A DNA stretch of 64,000 bases. Source: Ardenticatenaceae bacterium (lineage in GTDB: Bacteria > Chloroflexota > Anaerolineae > Promineifilales > Promineifilaceae). Position 1 is the stretch's first letter. Each line of letters starts with the position of its first letter. A program made the position numbers and the translations under genes. Shown here piece after piece: positions 50,793-58,891 of the stretch. A model generated the notes under the pieces. The model was not told the origin of the DNA and did no database searches. It worked only from the letters and a program-made list of their open reading frames with translations. The stretch lies in NCBI GenBank assembly GCA_020634235.1, contig JACKCB010000001.1, positions 1,780,442-1,844,441 of the forward strand. The letters are read 5' to 3'.

Positions 50793-51815
50793 TTACACAA
50801 ACCGTTCGGCATGATGGCAGGCCACCATGTGCGGCACGGTGTCGCTGCCCAAATTGCGGAGGGGCGGGTCTTCGGTGCGACAAACGTCGGTGGCGTAAGC
50901 ACAGCGGGGGTTGAAGCGGCACGCGGCCGGGGGATTGGCCGGGCTGGGCACCTCCCCTTCCAGGATAAAATGGTGCCGGCGCGCTTCCTTCTCCGGGTCG
51001 GGGATGGGAATGGCCGAGAGAAGCGCCTGGGTGTAGGGGTGCAGGGGGTGGTCATACACCTCGTCGCGGGTGCTCAACTCCACAATCCGCCCCAGGTACA
51101 TCACCGCCACCCGGTCGCTGATGTAGCGCACCATGGCCAGGTCATGGGCAATGAACAGGTAGGTCAGCCCCAGTTCCCGCTTCAGGTCATCCAGCAGGTT
51201 CACCACCTGGGCCTGAATCGACACGTCCAGGGCGGAGATAGGCTCGTCGGCCACGATGAAGGAGGGGTTGGTAGCCAGGGCGCGGGCCAGGCCAATGCGC
51301 TGCCGCTGGCCGCCGGAGAATTCGTGTGGGTAGCGGTTGGCGAAGTAGGGATTTAACCCCACCAGCTTCAACATTTCCTGGACCCGCTCGGCGCGCTCTT
51401 TGGCGTTGCCCAGGTTATGGATCAGCAGTGGCTCGTCGATGATGTTGCCCACCATCATGCGCGGGTTGAGGGAGGCGTAGGGGTCCTGGAAGATCATCTG
51501 CATGTCGCGGCGGGCTTTGCGCAGTTCGCTCTTGCCCATCTGGGTGAGGTCGCGGCCGTCGAAGATGACCTGGCCGCTGGTGGGGGTGATGAGCTGTAAG
51601 ATGGCCCGGCCGGCGGTGGATTTGCCGCAGCCACTTTCGCCGACCAGTCCCAGGGTTTCGCCGCGGACGATGTCGAAGCTGATGCCATCCACGGCCTGGA
51701 CGGCCCCAACCTGGCGGCGCAGAGCGCCTTCGCGGATGGGAAAATACTTCTTCAGGTTACGAACTTGAACAAGGGTGGCCCCATTGGCGTTCGCTGCGTG
51801 GTTATTCTGGCTCAT
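50793..51815 (-). CDS. Oligopeptide/dipeptide ABC transporter ATPase, DppF/OppF-like
   Basis: A 340-aa ABC ATPase. Walker A is GLVGESGCGKST, the Q-loop FQDPYASLNPRM, the signature FSGGQRQRIGLARAL and Walker B FIVADEPISALDVS. The C-terminal oligo_HPY extension is present, ending with the Cys-containing NPPAACRFNPRCAYATDVCRTEDPPL that often binds an FeS cluster. The ATG overlaps the DppD-like stop by 4 bp (ATGA), so the two ATPases are made together. The start at 51815 is preferred to 51920. Confidence 0.93.
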   Translation of the reverse strand: MSQNNHAANANGATLVQVRNLKKYFPIREGALRRQVGAVQAVDGISFDIVRGETLGLVGESGCGKSTAGRAILQLITPTSGQVIFDGRDLTQMGKSELRKARRDMQMIFQDPYASLNPRMMVGNIIDEPLLIHNLGNAKERAERVQEMLKLVGLNPYFANRYPHEFSGGQRQRIGLARALATNPSFIVADEPISALDVSIQAQVVNLLDDLKRELGLTYLFIAHDLAMVRYISDRVAVMYLGRIVELSTRDEVYDHPLHPYTQALLSAIPIPDPEKEARRHHFILEGEVPSPANPPAACRFNPRCAYATDVCRTEDPPLRNLGSDTVPHMVACHHAERFV

Positions 51816-52816
51816 GCGGTCTCTCTCGTTAGGGACTCCTGGCGGACCTCTTCCCAGCGCCAGCAGGCGGATTTGTGGTAGGCCCCGGCCGGGAACAGCG
51901 GCGGGTTCGCTTCCCGGCACTTGTCCACCACGTAGGGGCAGCGGGGAGCAAAAGGGCAGTTGGTGGGAGTCACCAGCAGATCGGGCGGCAACCCATCAAT
52001 CGGCTGCAGGCGCACCTTTGTCTGCATATCTATCTTGGGCAGCGATTGCAGCAGCCCCAGCGTGTAGGGGTGGCTGGGGCGCTTGTAAAGCGCCCGCACC
52101 GGTGCTTCCTCCACCACAAAGCCGCCATACATCACCGCCACCTTATCCACCAGCCCGGCCACAATGCCCATATCATGCGTAATCCAGATGACGGCCATGC
52201 CCAACTGCTCTTTAAGCTGCTTGATCAGGTTGATGATCTGCGCCTGGATGGTCACATCCAGGGCGGTGGTTGGCTCGTCGGCAATGAGCAGCGCCGGGCC
52301 GCAGGAGAGCGCCATAGCGATGATGATGCGCTGCCGCTGGCCGCCGGAGAATTGGTGCGGGTAATCATTCAGGCGGTCGGCCGCGTTGGGGATGCCCACC
52401 AGTTCCAACAGCTCCACCGCTCGCTGGCGGGCCTCGTTGTCGCCAGTGTGCAGATGCAGCTTCAGGCTCTCCTTTAGCTGGCGGCCGATAGAGAGTACCG
52501 GATTCAGCGAGGTCATGGGGTCCTGGAAGATCATGCCGATCTCCTTGCCCCGAATGTCACGCATCCGCCTGTCCGACAACTGCAATAGATCTTCGCCCTT
52601 GAACAGCACCTGGCCGCTTTCTACCAGGCCGGGCGGGCTGGGCACCAGCCCCATAATAGACAACATGCTTACCGATTTGCCGGAGCCGCTTTCGCCCACA
52701 ATGGCCAGCGATTCTCCTTCATCCAGGGTGAAGGAGACGCCATTAACGGCATGGACAATGCCGTCTTGGGTATAGAATCGGGTTACCAGGTCACGCACTT
52801 CAAGTAGATGGGTCAT
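51812..52816 (-). CDS. Oligopeptide/dipeptide ABC transporter ATPase, DppD/OppD-like
   Basis: A 334-aa ABC ATPase partner to the previous one. Motifs: Walker A IVGESGSGKSVS, FQDPMTSLNPVLSIG, signature FSGGQRQRIIIAMAL and Walker B LIADEPTTALDVT. The C-terminal CPFAPRCPYVVDKC segment carries the oligo_HPY cysteines. The ATG at 52816 is chosen; a GTG 4 codons upstream is possible. It is the first gene of dppD-dppF-SBP, and no DppB/DppC permease genes lie beside it. Confidence 0.92.
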   Translation of the reverse strand: MTHLLEVRDLVTRFYTQDGIVHAVNGVSFTLDEGESLAIVGESGSGKSVSMLSIMGLVPSPPGLVESGQVLFKGEDLLQLSDRRMRDIRGKEIGMIFQDPMTSLNPVLSIGRQLKESLKLHLHTGDNEARQRAVELLELVGIPNAADRLNDYPHQFSGGQRQRIIIAMALSCGPALLIADEPTTALDVTIQAQIINLIKQLKEQLGMAVIWITHDMGIVAGLVDKVAVMYGGFVVEEAPVRALYKRPSHPYTLGLLQSLPKIDMQTKVRLQPIDGLPPDLLVTPTNCPFAPRCPYVVDKCREANPPLFPAGAYHKSACWRWEEVRQESLTRETA

Positions 52817-53309
52817 GAGTCGGGTCACTTGAGAAGGGCGGCATCTGGCTGGCCCAATGCCGGCACTCCTGAAACGTCGATCGAAATGTTATGGTCTGCT
52901 ATCGCCCTAAACATTGGACGCACCTCCGGGTGGATTTTTAGCCAGGCCAGCGGGGTTCATTTTACCCGATGTGCGAAGGGGAAGCGAACAGGGAAGAGGC
53001 CAGAGGTGACAGGCGGCGGCATCCTGGTGAAAAGGTGGCAACCCATTGCGGCCGTGCCCGCCAGATGCTAGAATGGATTGAGGTCTGGGGGATGTTGCCA
53101 GGGGACACTCACAGCAGCCAACACCCCCTACGTGCGTAACAGCGATCAGCTTACCGGCTTGTGCGGAGGCCAGGAGCAGGCATACCGTCCCCCGGCCGGT
53201 GACCCAAATGGCATTTTTCGTGGGAGACACAATGCACCGGCGCGCCACGAGGAACGACAAGACGCCGCGCACAATGCCATTTCACGCCACAGTTCTGCAG
53301 GAGGAAAAC
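52817..53309. other. Divergent intergenic region between DppD-like and LRR genes
   Basis: No gene is supported. It must carry both promoters, but no consensus -35/-10 pair was evident. Near 53,192 is a shortened iterated palindrome. The longer frame of the LRR gene from 53199 is not supported, as the AGGAGG site is directly before 53310. Confidence 0.4.
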
Positions 53310-55523
53310 ATGAATAAGCGCTCTGCCTGTTTGGTTACTCTTAGCAGTCTTCTGCTGCTCCTGATGCTCTTCGGGCGGGTGCTGGACACCCGGCCGGTGC
53401 AGGCTGGCGAGGGATTTGACTGTGCTAATGTCAGCCAGATCCCGTTGGCCGAGTGCCAGGCTCTGGTGGCATTTTACAACGCCACCGATGGCCCGCATTG
53501 GATTGACCGCAGCGGCTGGCTCGTGACCAACACACCTTGCACCTGGTACGGCGTCATATGCAGTTCAGATCATGTCACCGAATTGGCGCTGCAAGAGAAC
53601 AATTTGTCGGGGGCTGTTCCAGCGGAAATTGGTGATCTGGCCAGCTTGCAGGCACTCAGACTACATCGGAATCAACTGCAAAGCCTGCCGGCCGAAATGG
53701 GCAGCCTGGCAAATTTGCAGGTCCTGGGCTTGTCGGAAAATCAACTGAGCAGCCTACCCCCTCAAATCGGCAACCTGGGTAATCTGGAAAGCCTGCACCT
53801 AGCCAACAACCGACTGAGCAGCCTGCCCCCTCAAATCGGTAACCTGGGCAATCTGCGCTTGCTGTACCTGGATAATAACCAGCTGAGCGAACTACCATCT
53901 GAGATTGGCGGCCTGACCAGGCTGTACCTTCTGGTCCTGACCGACAACCAGCTGAGCACCCTACCATCCAGCATCGGTGATCTGGACGCGCTCTGTTACC
54001 TGTGGGTGTATGGTAACCAGTTAACCAGTTTGCCGGCTGAAATCGGTGACCTCGATAACATTTGTCAGTTGGATTTGGGAAACAACTACCTGAGCAGCCT
54101 GCCCCCTGAAATTGGCAATCTGACCAGTCTACAGGAGCTGTATCTCTTCTACAATCAACTAACTAGCCTACCGCCCGAGATCAGCAACCTGACCTATTTG
54201 TTTAGTCTGTCACTGGATCACAACCAGCTCAGTGACCTGCCGGCTGAGCTTGGCAGCCTGCCGCGCCTGTATGGGCTGCACTTAGCCGATAATCCGCTGA
54301 CCGGTCCCATCCCGGCTCTTCTAACCGGCCTGCAAAATCTCAGAGTCCTCACTTTTTATCGTACAGACTGGTGTGTGCCCGATGACCCAGTAATACTGGC
54401 CTGGCTGGAGGGTCTCAGCATTGTCACGGGCACCGGCCGGGTATGCGGTCTCCCGGCCGGGGCGTTCACGGGCATCGTCTTGGATCCCCAGCAGCAGCCA
54501 TTGGGCGGCGTGGAAGTTGCCCTGTACCAGCCACTGGGCAACAACCTGATTGGCGTCACCTATACTGCTGGCGATGGCCATTACCGCTTTACTGACCTGG
54601 GCGCGGGGATTGAGTTCAGGGTGCATTTTGCCGACCCGGCCGGGGCCTTTACCCCCGAAGACTTCGATGACAAACCACCATGGGACATCCATACCCCGGT
54701 AACCGTCACCCTGGGCATGACGCGAACCGGCATCGATGCCAGCCTGGCGGCTGTTGCCCCCCCCACTATCCTGGTTCATAGCGACACCGGCGTCGTCACC
54801 GCCAACCTGTGGACTGGTGACGTGACCATCAACATGGCCAACGCCACTTTCTCCGACATCACGGTCACGCGCACCGTTACCTGTGGCGGAGGAACGCCAC
54901 CGGAACTGGTGGTGCTGGACAAGGGCACGGCCAGTGGGGCAAGCAGCACCTACACCATGACCACAACCGGCAACGATCTTTACAGCGCAACCATCCCGGC
55001 CGGGGACCAGAACGAGGACGCCTGGCTAACCATATGGGTTACCTGCAGCGGCACCACCTCCCCCATCAACGTCGGCGACATCAACCTCTACGACCCTATC
55101 GGCCACATCAAGGACCGGGCCACCGGGCAGCCCATCACCGGGGCGACGGTGCAGTTGTATTACGTGCCCGGCTGGGTACCGCGCACCAGCCTCCTGGATA
55201 CGCGCCCCGACACCTGCGAATCTGACCGCTCCCGGCCCCCTGGTGCGCCGTGGAGCCAACCAGCCCCAGTAGGCAAGGGGGTGCTGGCCTTTGCCTATCA
55301 ATCGAATCCATTCCTTGTGCCAGATGTGCCCCAAGTATTGACCGACCCGGCCGGGCAGTTTGGCTGGGACCTGTCTGCCGCCTGCTGGTTCGTGAAGGTG
55401 ACCGCGCCGGGCTACGCGCCGCTGGTTGGCCCGGTCTTTGGGGTGCTTTCCCCCATCACCGACCTGGACCTGGCTCTGTTGCGGCCAACAGACGCAACCC
55501 TGGTACCTCTGATCAGGCGGTAA
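53310..55523 (+). CDS. Secreted leucine-rich-repeat protein
   Basis: A 737-aa exported protein. After a signal peptide (about residues 1-31, RSACLVTLSSLLLLLMLFG) comes an LRR_N-type cap (ALVAFYNATDGPHWIDRSGWL, PCTWYGVIC). About 11 repeats of 23 residues follow (consensus LPxEIGNLxxLxxLxLxxNQLSS, to about residue 350). The second half has a CarboxypepD_reg-like region (GAFTGIVLDPQQQPLGGVEVALYQ) and beta-sandwich stretches. AGGAGG lies just before the ATG. It converges on the kinase gene with 11 bp overlap. The repeats contain no iterated palindrome from about 53,400 to 54,430, fitting strict repeat conservation. It probably binds a protein or carbohydrate outside the cell. Confidence 0.9.
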   Translation: MNKRSACLVTLSSLLLLLMLFGRVLDTRPVQAGEGFDCANVSQIPLAECQALVAFYNATDGPHWIDRSGWLVTNTPCTWYGVICSSDHVTELALQENNLSGAVPAEIGDLASLQALRLHRNQLQSLPAEMGSLANLQVLGLSENQLSSLPPQIGNLGNLESLHLANNRLSSLPPQIGNLGNLRLLYLDNNQLSELPSEIGGLTRLYLLVLTDNQLSTLPSSIGDLDALCYLWVYGNQLTSLPAEIGDLDNICQLDLGNNYLSSLPPEIGNLTSLQELYLFYNQLTSLPPEISNLTYLFSLSLDHNQLSDLPAELGSLPRLYGLHLADNPLTGPIPALLTGLQNLRVLTFYRTDWCVPDDPVILAWLEGLSIVTGTGRVCGLPAGAFTGIVLDPQQQPLGGVEVALYQPLGNNLIGVTYTAGDGHYRFTDLGAGIEFRVHFADPAGAFTPEDFDDKPPWDIHTPVTVTLGMTRTGIDASLAAVAPPTILVHSDTGVVTANLWTGDVTINMANATFSDITVTRTVTCGGGTPPELVVLDKGTASGASSTYTMTTTGNDLYSATIPAGDQNEDAWLTIWVTCSGTTSPINVGDINLYDPIGHIKDRATGQPITGATVQLYYVPGWVPRTSLLDTRPDTCESDRSRPPGAPWSQPAPVGKGVLAFAYQSNPFLVPDVPQVLTDPAGQFGWDLSAACWFVKVTAPGYAPLVGPVFGVLSPITDLDLALLRPTDATLVPLIRR

Positions 55524-56742
55524 GTGGGTTAGGTGAAGATGGGGTCCCCTGGCTCAAGGGCGCTGGGGCCGCGGCGGGCAAGAAAACGCGGAAGGTGCTG
55601 CCCCGGCCGGGGTCGCTTTCCAGCTCAATGCGGCCGCCATGGCTGTGGATGATGTAATCGGCAATCGATAGGCCAACCCCCAGCCCAGAAAACAGCCGCT
55701 GGTCATCGGAATGGCTCCAATGAAAAAACGGCTCAAATATCTGGCCCTGCATCTCGACTGGGATACCCACCCCCTCGTCAATCACCTCGATGGTCAGCCA
55801 CGCCGCCTCCGGCCGGGAAGCGCGAATCAGCACCGGTGCCCGGCCGGGGCTGAACTTCAGGGCATTATCAATCAGCAGCCGCAGCGCCAGCGTCACGCCG
55901 GCCACATCCAGGAAAACAGACGGCAAGTCGGGGGCCAGCGCCACCGATACCACCCGATCCGCATACTCCGGTGAGGTCAGGGCCTCATTCAGAGCCGCCG
56001 TCAGCAGGTCATTCAGGTTCGTCGGACTCAGGCGCGGTGCGGTGAGCTGCATCTCATAGAGTACCAGCAAGCTGTTCACCAGCCAGGTCATCTTGTCTAC
56101 ATTCCGCGCAATAGCCTCCACCCCTTCTTGCAGCGCCTCGCCCCGCACCACTCCCAGCTTGATCAGGTGCGTAAAGCCCTGAATAGCGGTGAGCGGCGTG
56201 CGCAGCTCATGCGACAAATTGGTGATGAACTCCGAACGCATCCGGTCTTGCCGGGCCAGGTTTTCATAGGCTGCCTGTAGGGCGGCGTTTTGCCGGTTGA
56301 GCTGGTCAATGATCAAGCGGTCGTTGGTCTGCATCCGCTGGCTGAGCTGGCGAAACAGCTCCTGGCGCAGGCCGGGGTTGTTGTTGGCCAGCCGCCGAAA
56401 AGTCTGCTTCTCGATTTCCAGCGTCTCGCATGTCGTGGCGGCACGGATGGTGGCCGAGCGCACGCCATCCCCCAACAGCGCCAGCTCACCGAAGTAGTAG
56501 GGTGCGCTGGCACGGTGCAGGACGGTCTCCCACTCCCCGCCGCCCAACACGCTGGTCACAGTGACATCGCCGGCGCACAGCACGTAGAAAACGGAGGCCC
56601 ATTCTCCCTGTCGGCAGATGACCGCCCCGGCCGGGTAATGGCCCACCTGCGCCGCGCTGTCCAGATCACGGATCTCACGCTCGTTGAGGCTGGGGAACGC
56701 CTGCTGCAACATATCTAGCCTTTCGGAATTCACGGCAATCAT
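55513..56742 (-). CDS. Histidine kinase with N-terminal cNMP-binding domain
   Basis: A 409-aa soluble sensor kinase without membrane helices. Residues about 12-125 form a cyclic-nucleotide-binding (CRP-like) domain, with YYFGELALLGDGVRSATIRA as the phosphate-binding cassette. A coiled linker (130-165) leads to the HisKA domain with SHELRTPL (His178). The HATPase domain has LRLLIDNALKFSP, DEGVGIP and LGVGLSIADYIIHSHGGRI. The closing residues are Pro-rich. No response regulator is adjacent. It may respond to cAMP or c-di-nucleotide levels, a role inferred from the domain. Confidence 0.92.
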   Translation of the reverse strand: MIAVNSERLDMLQQAFPSLNEREIRDLDSAAQVGHYPAGAVICRQGEWASVFYVLCAGDVTVTSVLGGGEWETVLHRASAPYYFGELALLGDGVRSATIRAATTCETLEIEKQTFRRLANNNPGLRQELFRQLSQRMQTNDRLIIDQLNRQNAALQAAYENLARQDRMRSEFITNLSHELRTPLTAIQGFTHLIKLGVVRGEALQEGVEAIARNVDKMTWLVNSLLVLYEMQLTAPRLSPTNLNDLLTAALNEALTSPEYADRVVSVALAPDLPSVFLDVAGVTLALRLLIDNALKFSPGRAPVLIRASRPEAAWLTIEVIDEGVGIPVEMQGQIFEPFFHWSHSDDQRLFSGLGVGLSIADYIIHSHGGRIELESDPGRGSTFRVFLPAAAPAPLSQGTPSSPNPLTA

Positions 56743-56992
56743 GGTTGAGATAACCTGAAAAAAGAGCCAGCCTATGGGAAAGACCGCAGACTCGCCGCGC
56801 TGTTGGCCATTACCTCTTACGCGTCACCAGCAACGTGCTGCATCTGCCCAGACCCATACTCCGGTTGACCATACGGCAAATGAAACAGAACCGCTGCATT
56901 CTAGCATGGACCCGGCCGGGGCCAGCCGATATTTCACGTTATCTTCACAAGGATGAGGGGACAGAAAAAACCAACCAACAGCAAAACCGCAA

Positions 56993-57799
56993 CTACCCGG
57001 CTTGCAGCGCACGCCAGACAGCCAGCGCCACCAGGCCGCCAAACAGCGAGGAAATCAGGTTCACCAGGTCGTTGTTCAGCCAGGACCAGCCGCGCAGGGA
57101 GCGCGTCTGGTGGCCACATTTGTGTATCTTGCGTTCCGTATCTTTCTGGCAATGGTCGCAGTAGTAAATCTGCTGCACCGTGGCCCCCAGCAGACTGTCG
57201 CACAAGGAGCCGGCCAGGCCACCCAGGCCACCCATCAGGCTAGCGGCCAGGATGGGCAAATCGGCGCTGAACAACCCGGCCGGGAGCCCAATAACCAGCC
57301 CCCCCAGCAGCGACACCAGCGTACCCAACGGCGAGACCCCCCCCGACGTGCCCACCTCCACCACCCGGCCGGTGGTCACCAGCCGCGGCGGGCTTTTACT
57401 CAGCGTGCCCAATTCCGTGGCCCAGGTATCGGCATTCACCGTGGCCATAATACCAATAAACAGCGGAAACCAGCCGGGCCAGGGCAGCAGCACACTCAAC
57501 AACGCCACCACCGCCCCCACCCCCCCGTTGGCCAGCGCCTGGCCAATATCACGCTGGTGACCCTTATCAAACTTCTCCGCCGCCTGCCGCTTATCCGACT
57601 CCTTAAAGTGAGACAACAGACTAGAGCTGACAAAGAAGATCCCCAACAACCCCCCCCACAACCAGCCACCGAAACCAAAAGTGAGCGTACCCACCACCAC
57701 CGCCCCCAACACCCCCGAACGCGAAAGCGAGCCACGCCAATAGGCCAGGCCGCTAATGGTCATACTAAGCAAAAACGCCGGTGCAATATCTGTTAGCAT
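56993..57799 (-). CDS. DUF92-family membrane protein
   Basis: A 268-aa polytopic protein of the DUF92/TIGR00297 family, related to the phytyl-phosphate kinase VTE6. Blocks: GLAYWRGSLSRSGVLGAVVVGTLTFGFGGW, SSLLSHFKESDK, then GQALANGGVGAVVALL, ATVNADTWATELGTLSKSPPRLVTTGRVVEVGTSGGVS and GGLGGLAGSLCDSLLGATVQ. A small soluble insert carries a CDHC and HKCGH pattern that could bind zinc. Its substrate is unknown. It lies upstream of nothing obviously linked, 38 bp before recR's end region, so it is probably at the tail of the dnaX operon. Confidence 0.86.
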   Translation of the reverse strand: MLTDIAPAFLLSMTISGLAYWRGSLSRSGVLGAVVVGTLTFGFGGWLWGGLLGIFFVSSSLLSHFKESDKRQAAEKFDKGHQRDIGQALANGGVGAVVALLSVLLPWPGWFPLFIGIMATVNADTWATELGTLSKSPPRLVTTGRVVEVGTSGGVSPLGTLVSLLGGLVIGLPAGLFSADLPILAASLMGGLGGLAGSLCDSLLGATVQQIYYCDHCQKDTERKIHKCGHQTRSLRGWSWLNNDLVNLISSLFGGLVALAVWRALQAG

Positions 57800-57837
57800 T
57801 CAGCCACCACTCCTGCTTCAGAAAACATCCTCGCTGG

Positions 57838-58452
57838 CTACAACAGCTCCTGCCGTCCTTCCAAAGCACGGCCCAGCGTAATGGCATCGGTATATTCCAG
57901 GTCACCACCCACGGAAAGCCCCCTTGCCAGGCGAGTCAGCCGCAGTCCGGGCAGCCCCGCCAGCCGGCGCTGCAAATAGAGCGTGGTCGCATCCCCCTCC
58001 AGCGTCGCGTTCGTCGCGATGATCACCTCGCGAAAGCCGCCCTGCTCCAACCGCTGCACCAGCTCGGCGATCTTCAGATCGTCTGGCCCAATGCCTTCCA
58101 CCGGCGAGATCGCGCCGTGCAAAACGTGGTACAGGCCGCCGTAGGCATGCGCCCGTTCAATGGCCAGCACGTCCAACGGTTCTTCTACCACACACAACAC
58201 CTGCCGTTCCCGGTCATCGGCGCTGCAAATGAGGCAGGGGTTCTCCTCGGTGATGTTGTAGCAAACGCTGCACAATTGGGTCTTCTCCTTCAGGTCCTGC
58301 AGGGCCGCCGCCAGCTCCAACGCCTGGTCGCTGGCGGCACGCAGCAAGTAAAAGGTCAGCCGCGCCGCCGACTTGGGGCCAATTCCGGGCAGCCGGGCAA
58401 ACTCGTTGATGAGATTTTGCACCGGCCGGGGCAAGACATTACCCGCCGCCAC
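57838..58452 (-). CDS. recR: Recombination protein RecR
   Basis: A 204-aa protein of RecFOR gap repair. Motifs: helix-hairpin-helix LPGIGPKSAARLTFYLL near residue 20; a zinc finger C-x2-C-x12-C-x2-C-like (LCSVCYNITEENPCLICS); and a Toprim domain LCVVEEPLDVLAIERAHAYGGLYHVLHGAISPVEGIGPDDLKI with conserved glutamate and aspartate. It follows ybaB by 3 bp, in the usual dnaX-ybaB-recR order. Confidence 0.96.
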   Translation of the reverse strand: MAAGNVLPRPVQNLINEFARLPGIGPKSAARLTFYLLRAASDQALELAAALQDLKEKTQLCSVCYNITEENPCLICSADDRERQVLCVVEEPLDVLAIERAHAYGGLYHVLHGAISPVEGIGPDDLKIAELVQRLEQGGFREVIIATNATLEGDATTLYLQRRLAGLPGLRLTRLARGLSVGGDLEYTDAITLGRALEGRQELL

Positions 58453-58455
58453 CGC

Positions 58456-58824
58456 TTACAGCCCACCCAACAGGCTGTTCACATCCAGGCCACCGGTAAT
58501 CCCCTCCATCTTGGCCGCGGCCATCGTCTGCGACTGCTCGATAGCCGCATTAATACCCGCCAGCAGCGCATCCTGCAGCATCTCCACATCTTCCGGATTC
58601 AGCATCTCCGGATCAATGGCAATCGATTCCAGCCGCTGGTGGCCAGTAATGACGATCGTGATCGCCCCGCCGGCGGCGGTAACCGTTACCGTCTCCTCAG
58701 CCAGGGCCTGCTGCTGCGCGGCCATTTGCTGCTGCATCTCCTGAAACTGCCCCATCAAATCGTTAGGGTTCATCTTCTTAGCCGGCTTGCTGCTCCGGCC
58801 GCCGCGATAAGGACGTTTTGCCAT
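58456..58824 (-). CDS. ybaB: YbaB/EbfC-family nucleoid-associated protein
   Basis: A 122-aa DNA-binding protein of the YbaB/EbfC family. The core starts MNPNDLMGQFQEMQQQMAAQQQALAEETVTVTAAGGAITIVITGHQRLESIAIDPEML and ends in a helix with ALLAGINAAIEQSQ. A basic N-terminal extension of 17 residues (AKRPYRGGRSSKPAKK) is added before the usual start. I use ATG 58824 with AAGAGGTG upstream. It sits between dnaX and recR as in many bacteria. Confidence 0.93.
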   Translation of the reverse strand: MAKRPYRGGRSSKPAKKMNPNDLMGQFQEMQQQMAAQQQALAEETVTVTAAGGAITIVITGHQRLESIAIDPEMLNPEDVEMLQDALLAGINAAIEQSQTMAAAKMEGITGGLDVNSLLGGL

Positions 58825-58891
58825 CGTTTTCACCTCTTGGTTTGTCAGTCGGTCACCCGGCCGGGGATCAACTACCCAGCCACCGGGCCAC

